Source of the DNA: Candidatus Kapaibacterium sp.
GTDB lineage: Bacteria > Bacteroidota > Ignavibacteria > Kapaibacteriales > UBA2268
Reading direction: 5' to 3'
DNA: 64,000 nt
Assembly (NCBI GenBank): GCA_026418625.1
Contig: JAOABA010000049.1
Coordinates: forward strand, 178,502-242,501
In this document: piece by piece, positions 58,135 to 64,000 of the stretch
How positions within the stretch are numbered: position 1 is the stretch's first letter
Layout: every line of letters starts with the position of its first letter
Notes under the pieces: generated by a model
Databases searched by the model: none
What the model was told of the DNA's origin: nothing
Seen by the model: the letters and a program-made list of their open reading frames with translations, nothing else
Position numbers and translations under genes: made by a program

Positions 58135-58548
58135 ATGTTGTCCTTTAAATTAATGCCACATACAGCCGATGTAATTATTCACGTTGAAGGAACTACAATC
58201 GAGGAGCTTTTTAAAGCTGCTGTTTTCGGGCTTGTTGCTGTTTTAAAACCCGAAAATCTTATATTAAATGAAAAGAATTATGAATTTCAAAAAATATTAA
58301 AATCAGAAAATCAAAACCTGTTATTGGTAGATTTTCTGTCTGATATTTTAACAATAATGCACATTCAAAAAGGACTTGTAAGTGATATAATTATAAGCAA
58401 TTTAGACGAAAATCTTATTGATTATAAAATTTTTCTTCAAAAAGTGGATTTTTTCGAAAGAGACGTTAAAGCCATTAGCTATCACAATGTAAATATCAAA
58501 ATAAATAACTCGAAAAATTTCGAGGCAGAGATAATTCTTGACATTTAA
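58135..58548 (+). CDS. Archease
   Basis: This 137-residue archease would help the RNA ligase RtcB during guanylylation. The family start FKLMPHTADVIIHVEGTTIEELFKAA is clear, and DFLSDILTIMHIQ and DVKAISYHNVNI follow. The length is normal. RtcB is not in this window, although the genes are often paired. It follows the PorV-like gene by 18 bases and its last 4 bases overlap the convergent GWxTD gene. Confidence 0.88.
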   Translation: MLSFKLMPHTADVIIHVEGTTIEELFKAAVFGLVAVLKPENLILNEKNYEFQKILKSENQNLLLVDFLSDILTIMHIQKGLVSDIIISNLDENLIDYKIFLQKVDFFERDVKAISYHNVNIKINNSKNFEAEIILDI

Positions 58549-59942
58549 TTGATAATTTTAACAAGTTCAAACTTACCTGAATTGTTACTTTGGAAAACAA
58601 ATTCCTTTTTTAGTTTATTATATTTCCAGATTTCAACTGTTTGATTATTTGTCCCCAAATTTCGTTCGGTGGAATCTGGACTACCAAATAGAATATAAAT
58701 CTTCCCTCTATCTGTTTTTGCACCGTCTTTATCTATTGTTGATTGAAAATTGAAAAAGGCATAATCAACTCTTCGAAAATATTCAGCCATTGCTTCATTA
58801 TAAAGAGTTTCGGGGGTTGGATCTCTTTTTTTCCAATAATCTAGTATTTTTTTGAAGATTTTAGATGAAGAACCACTTTTGATTTCTTTATATTCATCAT
58901 CAGGTAAAATATAATACATCATTTCAGCGGCATAATCAGGGTTTTTCAGGGACAATGGCATATTTTCCCATTCAATAGAAAAATCAAAGCTAAGTGTGTC
59001 ATTCAATGATGTTGACCAAATTTTCATTAGATATTTACCGGGGACTAATTTATCAGCACCCAGAATAACTTCGAGTGTTCCTATTTTTAGTTTTTCATTT
59101 TTGACTAATCCCTCTGGTAAAATTGTTTTGGTTAAAACTATTCTTTCCAATTCATCTAATTTGAATTCTAAATATTGTCCAGTTTTTGGTGTGGCAACAC
59201 CCTTAAAGGTTAATTTTCCATCCCAGCTAAACTTATTGTCTCTAATTTCTTTATTTTCAACAGAGAAATAATATTTTTCAAATTCATTAAAGTATGAGGC
59301 TAAAAGAAAAATATGACAGTCTTCAGAACCAAAACCTACATTTTTATTCATTAAATATGGCTCAAATTCTGATTCTTCCTGATTATTAAATTTATAGGCA
59401 TAAATTGGTTCGCTAAGTCCGGGTGAACTATTGAGAACTAATTTTTTCAAAATAGGAAGCTTAATTTTTCGAGGTTTTGTTCGCTCTTTATTTGATAACT
59501 CAATATCTATTGAGTAATTATCTTTAGTTAATATTGAGCTAATTAATCCAAAATTATAAATTTCTTTATTCCTCGTTGCTTCATAATCTCCAACTAATAT
59601 TTCTTTCTCCCAAATATCTCTTTTTCTAATTATACCTTGAGAATCTTTGTATTCTACATAAATGATGGGGTATGATACAAATGACTCAGATGTAAGCTTA
59701 TTTTTATTTATATCGTTTATATTGTTGATATCAGCTTTTGTGAAGGGTATTACGCTATTTGCAAATCTAAAAATTGTTACAACAAGTTGCGAGTCAACTG
59801 ATTCAATAGGGAATACATAAGATTCAGCAAAAAAACGCTCTCCAAAATCATAATAAAAACTTTTGTCTTTATCAGGTTGAGCTACTGAAGGTATAACTAT
59901 AAGTAAAAAAAAGAGTATATTAATGATTATTTTACTTTTCAT
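58545..59942 (-). CDS. GWxTD-domain exported protein
   Basis: This 465-residue protein has a signal peptide (MKSKIIINILFFLLIVIPSVAQ). The final 130 residues form a GWxTD domain, with LYNEAMAEYFRRVDYAFFNF, then DGAKTDRGKIYILFGSPDS and TVEIWKYNKLKKEFVF. The first residue pair of the family name motif, Gly-Trp, reads Gly-Ala here. The middle region is beta-rich and unassigned. Function is unknown for the family, which is typical of the FCB group. I chose the ATG at 59942 since it gives a complete signal peptide, over the longer frame from 59993. Confidence 0.8.
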   Translation of the reverse strand: MKSKIIINILFFLLIVIPSVAQPDKDKSFYYDFGERFFAESYVFPIESVDSQLVVTIFRFANSVIPFTKADINNINDINKNKLTSESFVSYPIIYVEYKDSQGIIRKRDIWEKEILVGDYEATRNKEIYNFGLISSILTKDNYSIDIELSNKERTKPRKIKLPILKKLVLNSSPGLSEPIYAYKFNNQEESEFEPYLMNKNVGFGSEDCHIFLLASYFNEFEKYYFSVENKEIRDNKFSWDGKLTFKGVATPKTGQYLEFKLDELERIVLTKTILPEGLVKNEKLKIGTLEVILGADKLVPGKYLMKIWSTSLNDTLSFDFSIEWENMPLSLKNPDYAAEMMYYILPDDEYKEIKSGSSSKIFKKILDYWKKRDPTPETLYNEAMAEYFRRVDYAFFNFQSTIDKDGAKTDRGKIYILFGSPDSTERNLGTNNQTVEIWKYNKLKKEFVFQSNNSGKFELVKIIN

Positions 59943-60027
59943 AAAATTTTGTATTTGTTCGAAGAGTTTTATTCGATTTATATAAACAAACATTGTAAAA
60001 ACTCAAATTATTTAGTGAATCATAAAT

Positions 60028-60471
60028 TCATTTAATATTCTCTTCAATAAAATCCCTTAGGATTATACAGGCTGCAATTTTGTCAATTTCTTCTTTTTTT
60101 GAACGAAATTTTTTTCTTTTTCCTATTCGTATCATTGTTTCAGTAGCTGATTTACTTGAAAAAGATTCATCCTGAAAAAAAACAGGAATGTTAAGTTGAG
60201 TTTTAAGTTCTTCAGCAAATTGCTTAATCTCAAGAATTAATTCAGTATCAACATTGTCTAATCTAATCGGTAAACCCACAACTAAAGCTGATAAATCATA
60301 ATGCTTAATCAAATTTAATAATTTATCTTTAAAATTTTCATCATCAGTATAGAAAATTTCCTTAGCTGACACAGTTATTAGCATCTCATCGCTGACTGCA
60401 AATCCAATCCTTTTACGACCATAATCAATGGAACCAATTCTCTTCCCTTTTTGAATTTTTATAGAACTCAC
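60028..60471 (-). CDS. ruvX: Putative Holliday junction resolvase RuvX (YqgF)
   Basis: This 147-residue RNase H-like nuclease contains the N-terminal motif GSIDYGRKRIGFAVSD near residue 13, supplying the first catalytic Asp. LVVGLPIRLDN near 77 and FFQDESFSSKSAT near 105 (second acid) follow, and DKIAACIILRDFIEE gives the third acid. It takes part in DNA repair and pre-rRNA processing in other bacteria. The start is GTG at 60471, 3 bases after the stop of the sensor kinase, so the two are in one operon. Confidence 0.92.
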   Translation of the reverse strand: MSSIKIQKGKRIGSIDYGRKRIGFAVSDEMLITVSAKEIFYTDDENFKDKLLNLIKHYDLSALVVGLPIRLDNVDTELILEIKQFAEELKTQLNIPVFFQDESFSSKSATETMIRIGKRKKFRSKKEEIDKIAACIILRDFIEENIK

Positions 60472-60474
60472 AAA

Positions 60475-62796
60475 TTAATTTTCTGATTGTATGACATTTT
60501 TCTTTTGTGTAATTGCTTTAATTGTTTTATTAGGAAGGTAATTAGGAATGCAAAAAACAATTTCAGTGCCTTTACCTTTTTCACTATCTATCTTTAGTTC
60601 GCCACCGTGAAGTTCCATAACGTGCTGCATAATCATTGTTCCAATGCCATATCCTCCATTTTTCTTTGATGTGGTAAAATAGGGTTGAGTAAACTTCGAT
60701 TTTGTATTTGCGTCCATCCCCGGACCGTTATCCTTGACAGAGATATAAACATATTTTGAATCTGACCAGTTTGAGATAGTGATAGTTCCATCACCTTGCT
60801 GGAAACTTTTAATACTGTTCTCTATAGCATTTCTTATTGCTCTTAAGATTTTGGGCTTATCACAAGAAACATTATAATGTTCAGCTTTTACGATAAAATT
60901 AATGTTTGGATAAAGGGTCGCATCAAATTCATTGATTGCATCAAAACAAATATCAAAACAATCTACGGTTGCCTTATAAATACTTTCGTTTCTTCCAACG
61001 GTTACAACGTCTCTAACCCTTTGAATTAATAAACCAACTTGGTGAATAATTTTCTTTCGTCTATCTTTATTTATTTCTTTTTCAAGCTCTAATTGTTCGG
61101 CATTAAGTCTAATGGTTGATAGATTTGTCTGCATATCGTGAGCTAATTGTGCCCAATTGCTCAACCTTTGTCGCTCGAGTTGTTCAGTTATATCAATTCC
61201 TGTTATTACCAAGCCCTTGAACCTACCTGTAAAACTTCGAAGAGGATAACTTGTATATATCCACTCATTCAAATCATTATTTTTTATGATATTAATTTTT
61301 TGAGTGAAGAAATCTTTTAACTCCATTGCTTTATCAACTAATTCTTTGATAGCTTTTGTATGCTCTAAAATACAATACTCCCCAAATAATTTGTTGAAAG
61401 GGACACTATCTGTTATACCTAATAATTGTTTACCGTATGAATTGGCGCTTTTCAATCTACCGCTTTGATTAATAACATAAACAACACCTGTGCTTGGCAA
61501 ATTAATTAATGCTTTAAGCACCCTTCTTTGGTTATTATACATTTTGATGAAAACAAAAGCAAGAATCAATAAAATAGTTGGTATTAAATAATAAGAAGAG
61601 TTTTGTAAGAACCTATTTAAAAACCATAGTTCATTTTTGGTTCTTTCGAGAACCATTGAGCCAATCGCTGATGAAAAGACTAAATTATTTTTAGTAAATA
61701 TTGCATTTGGTTTTAAATTAAAAGCTTCTCCAAAAGGAATATAATCAACTGAATTCAATGTCCCGTCTAAATCAAATGTCGCCAATCCATTCCTGAACAT
61801 TGCAATAATTTGGTCATTTTCTTGCCATAGACCTATTGGTTCTATCAAATCCTTAGAGATTTTTGTTACATTGATATTGACTATATTTTTTAAATTTGAA
61901 TAATCATTGACTACAAGAGAATAATCCGAACCATTTCTATTTAATTCAAGATGATAAACATACTTCTTCTCATCGTCTTTTACAACAACCCTATCTCCAG
62001 AAGCCTCAATCAGAGATTCGTATATAGAACCTTTATCAGGATCGATAACATTTAAAAGAGATATATTATAAGATTTAGAGGAAGTCAATAATATTACCTG
62101 AGATTGAAATGGAAAGAGATATATATCATCAGTTAAAAGAAATTGAGTAGCAAATTTGTCACTTTTGACTTTTTTTACAAAATACAAAAAGCCATATCCT
62201 TCTTTTGAATAAACATATACGAAATTTGGGCTATCGGCAGTTTTATGGTGATTATATAAACTAACAACAGTTTCAACATTATCAGAAAAGAGATTTGAAC
62301 TAACTCTTTTATCATCTATGGAAATAACAAAAAGATTTTTGTTAATAATCAACAAATAATCATTTGGACCACATTGACCATACCATTTAGCCTGAATAGG
62401 TTCGAACTTGTTCCACTCACCAAAAACCTCTGTAATAGATTTAACTGCACCAATAGTATCAACCACAGACACATATACTTTATCATCTTCTTTCCAACAC
62501 GCTAAAACAGAATGTTTGATAGGCATAGCAGATAAAATATAAGCATTGCCCAAAGTGCTTCCTATGAAATTGTCCCCTACTATACCCCTTTTGATATAGA
62601 CAGCTTCTGACTCCTCCGCCCAATTTGGTTTGATAAAATAGCTGTATAAATTATTGTTATCGGCACTGTTTACAATTAGAATTTCACCACCCTGCTGGTA
62701 ATCTATCCTTTTAAAAGAATAAGGATAAGTTTCATCTGATATTAATTCAGATACAGAAAAGATTAGAATTAACAATATGAAATATCTTAATTTCAA
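60475..62796 (-). CDS. Membrane-bound sensor histidine kinase with large periplasmic sensor
   Basis: This 773-residue protein has a signal or first membrane segment at residues 1-18 and a periplasmic region of about 380 residues, beta-rich and possibly propeller-like. A transmembrane helix follows near 402-420 (IPTILLILAFVFIKMY). A PAS domain is at about 430-540 (LPSTGVVYVINQSGRLKSAN). A HisKA-type helix has the phosphorylated His near 553 in LAHDMQTNLS. The HATPase domain has the N box NAIENSIKSF near 656, then DNGPGMD, GGYGIGTMIM and GKGTEI. The start is TTG at 62796. No response regulator adjoins it. It lies between ispF and ruvX. Confidence 0.85.
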   Translation of the reverse strand: MKLRYFILLILIFSVSELISDETYPYSFKRIDYQQGGEILIVNSADNNNLYSYFIKPNWAEESEAVYIKRGIVGDNFIGSTLGNAYILSAMPIKHSVLACWKEDDKVYVSVVDTIGAVKSITEVFGEWNKFEPIQAKWYGQCGPNDYLLIINKNLFVISIDDKRVSSNLFSDNVETVVSLYNHHKTADSPNFVYVYSKEGYGFLYFVKKVKSDKFATQFLLTDDIYLFPFQSQVILLTSSKSYNISLLNVIDPDKGSIYESLIEASGDRVVVKDDEKKYVYHLELNRNGSDYSLVVNDYSNLKNIVNINVTKISKDLIEPIGLWQENDQIIAMFRNGLATFDLDGTLNSVDYIPFGEAFNLKPNAIFTKNNLVFSSAIGSMVLERTKNELWFLNRFLQNSSYYLIPTILLILAFVFIKMYNNQRRVLKALINLPSTGVVYVINQSGRLKSANSYGKQLLGITDSVPFNKLFGEYCILEHTKAIKELVDKAMELKDFFTQKINIIKNNDLNEWIYTSYPLRSFTGRFKGLVITGIDITEQLERQRLSNWAQLAHDMQTNLSTIRLNAEQLELEKEINKDRRKKIIHQVGLLIQRVRDVVTVGRNESIYKATVDCFDICFDAINEFDATLYPNINFIVKAEHYNVSCDKPKILRAIRNAIENSIKSFQQGDGTITISNWSDSKYVYISVKDNGPGMDANTKSKFTQPYFTTSKKNGGYGIGTMIMQHVMELHGGELKIDSEKGKGTEIVFCIPNYLPNKTIKAITQKKNVIQSEN

Positions 62797-62824
62797 TTTT
62801 ATAATTTAAATAAGCTTTTTTGTT

Positions 62825-63295
62825 TTATTTTTCCATTAACTGACATACAGTAATTGCAGCTATTCCCTCACCTCTTCCAACAAACCCCATCAATTCATTA
62901 GTTTTAGCTTTAACACTAACTTTGTTGATATCAATATCGCAAATTGAAGCTATTTTTTTTCTTATAGAGTATTTGTATTTCGATAGTTTTATTTTCTCTA
63001 AAATAATTACTGTGTCAATATTAACAATTTTCAAGCCCCTATCTTTAACAAATCCAATAACTTTCTCTAAGAACAAAACGCTATTATAATCTTTATATTT
63101 TAAGTCAGTATCAGGAAATAGCTCTCCTATATCGCCTATTGCCAACGCTCCCAAAAGTGCATCAACAAGCGAATGAATAAGCACATCTCCATCACTATGT
63201 GCTATGGTCCCAAATTCTGACTCAATTTCTATTCCACCGATTATTAACTTTCCCCCTTCTTTCAAGCGGTGACTGTCATATCCTATTCCAATCAT
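62825..63295 (-). CDS. ispF: 2-C-methyl-D-erythritol 2,4-cyclodiphosphate synthase
   Basis: This 156-residue enzyme of the MEP isoprenoid pathway forms the cyclic diphosphate from CDP-ME-2-phosphate. The metal ligands are in GIGYDSHRL (Asp7, His9) and in AHSDGDVLIHSLVDALLG near residue 33. GDIGELFPDTD near 60 and KTNELMGFVGRGEGIAA near 132 complete the active site and the hydrophobic cavity. The length is normal. It is divergent from xseA and leads the ispF-kinase-ruvX unit. Confidence 0.96.
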   Translation of the reverse strand: MIGIGYDSHRLKEGGKLIIGGIEIESEFGTIAHSDGDVLIHSLVDALLGALAIGDIGELFPDTDLKYKDYNSVLFLEKVIGFVKDRGLKIVNIDTVIILEKIKLSKYKYSIRKKIASICDIDINKVSVKAKTNELMGFVGRGEGIAAITVCQLMEK

Positions 63296-63327
63296 TTATT
63301 TATACCTTATTTATAAGCATACAATTA

Positions 63328-63358
63328 CAAAATTAATATCATTTATTCTAATAACAAT
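63328..63358 (-). promoter_or_regulatory. Bacteroidota-type promoter of ispF
   Basis: On the minus strand ATTG (63355-63358) and TAATTTTG (63328-63335) are separated by 19 bases. The predicted start near 63323 leaves a leader of about 28 bases. Confidence 0.45.
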
Positions 63359-63425
63359 TCATTATTGATTTAGTTTCATAGAATAATGTATCAAATTTTT
63401 AAATTCATTTTATTATCTTTGTAGT

Positions 63426-64000
63426 ATGAATGATAAAACTTTAACAGTAAGTCAGTTAACGGAAATAATTCAAGTTCTACTTGAAGATAGTATTGGTTTT
63501 GTTAGTGTTACAGGTGAAGTTTCAAATTATAAACATCATCAGTCTGGTCACCGCTATTTCACACTGAAAGATGATAAAGCACAAATTGCCTGCGTAATGT
63601 GGAAGCAAGTTCCTCTTAAATTTCAAATGAAAGACGGTGCTAAAGTTTTAGTTTATGGCAAATTAACTGTATATCCCCCACGAGGAAATTATCAAATAGA
63701 ATGCTTGAGTATTTCAGAACTTGGATTAGGAGACCTTTATAAAAAATTCGAAGAATTGAAAACAAAACTTCAAGCTAAAGGATATTTTGACACTTCAAGA
63801 AAAAAACCTATACCATCTTTTCCACTAAGAATTGGTGTGTCCACCTCACCTTCCGGTGCTGGTTTTCAGGATATTATTACTACAATTAACCGAAGATTAC
63901 CTTTATGCACAATTTATTTTAGGCCCACATTGGTTCAAGGGGATGGTTCAGCTGAAGATATAGCAAAAGCTATCGAAGAATTGGATAAATTAGGACTTGA
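63426..64000 (+). CDS. xseA: Exodeoxyribonuclease VII large subunit, 3' end cut by window edge
   Basis: The first 191 residues of XseA are visible. The N-terminal OB-fold has TVSQLTEIIQVLLED, VTGEVSNYKHHQSGHRYFTL and VYGKLTVYPPRGNYQIEC. The start of the catalytic domain follows with LRIGVSTSPSGAGFQDIITT. The enzyme degrades single-stranded DNA with XseB. The ATG at 63426 fits the family start. TATCTTTG at 63414-63421 matches the -7 box but would place transcription start almost at the ATG. The stop lies beyond 64000. Confidence 0.95.
   Translation, partial: MNDKTLTVSQLTEIIQVLLEDSIGFVSVTGEVSNYKHHQSGHRYFTLKDDKAQIACVMWKQVPLKFQMKDGAKVLVYGKLTVYPPRGNYQIECLSISELGLGDLYKKFEELKTKLQAKGYFDTSRKKPIPSFPLRIGVSTSPSGAGFQDIITTINRRLPLCTIYFRPTLVQGDGSAEDIAKAIEELDKLGL

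Overview
The window is AT-rich, single-contig DNA from a Gram-negative member of the Bacteroidota/Chlorobi (FCB) superphylum. Ignavibacteria or Candidatus Kapaibacteria is my best guess, by inference only. The evidence is: many large secreted proteins ending in type IX secretion system (T9SS) C-terminal sorting domains, a PorV/PorQ-family barrel, choice-of-anchor-D (ASH), FISUMP and GWxTD proteins, and several promoters of the Bacteroidota form TTTG/ATTG-N19-22-TAnnTTTG. Unlike most Bacteroidetes, several genes also carry strong AGGAG-type ribosome sites.

Layout. 1-5645: a truncated secreted subtilase, a short-chain reductase, a GNAT-like enzyme, a lipoprotein and a secreted MORN-repeat/caspase fusion. 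5663-5929: a bidirectional terminator and a tRNA-Ala/tRNA-Asp unit. 6034-13336: a giant IgGFc-binding-like/ASH cargo protein, a reductase and a double-OmpA envelope protein. 13358-15825: a multipass acyltransferase and a DUF368 (PopT-like) lipid carrier transporter. 15958-23180: a half-size asparaginase, then a secreted glycan-active island (jelly-roll protein, GH39-like hydrolase, IPT/FISUMP protein, barrel-like protein). 23270-36289: housekeeping genes (ADP-ribosylglycohydrolase, M2-like peptidase, nuoGHI, gmk, Gfo/Idh/MocA oxidoreductase, ligA, glmM, MauE/DoxX protein). 36290-41269: a repeat-rich accessory stretch with decayed sorting domains, palindromes, a heptamer tandem repeat, a foldable intergenic segment, a cysteine-rich gene split by TGA, and BNR-repeat cargo. 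41270-48642: a giant vWA/ASH cargo protein, a Tat-type LD-carboxypeptidase, tRNA-Ser, a cupin and ruvB. 49032-58548: a 1,874-residue beta-helix cargo protein, an envelope TPR protein, a small cargo protein, the PorV/PorQ-like barrel and archease. 58545-64000: a GWxTD protein, ruvX, a sensor kinase, ispF and the start of xseA.

How it fits together. At least seven proteins carry T9SS sorting domains and one encoded barrel belongs to the family that serves that machine, so much of the window encodes exported surface proteins. The most unusual signal is that the sorting-domain coding regions carry palindromic DNA elements in frame. Different palindromes sit in the same loop position in different copies, and two orphan, decayed sorting-domain copies lie between genes. 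This suggests that sorting-domain cassettes are duplicated or moved and are recurrent landing sites for small palindromic elements.
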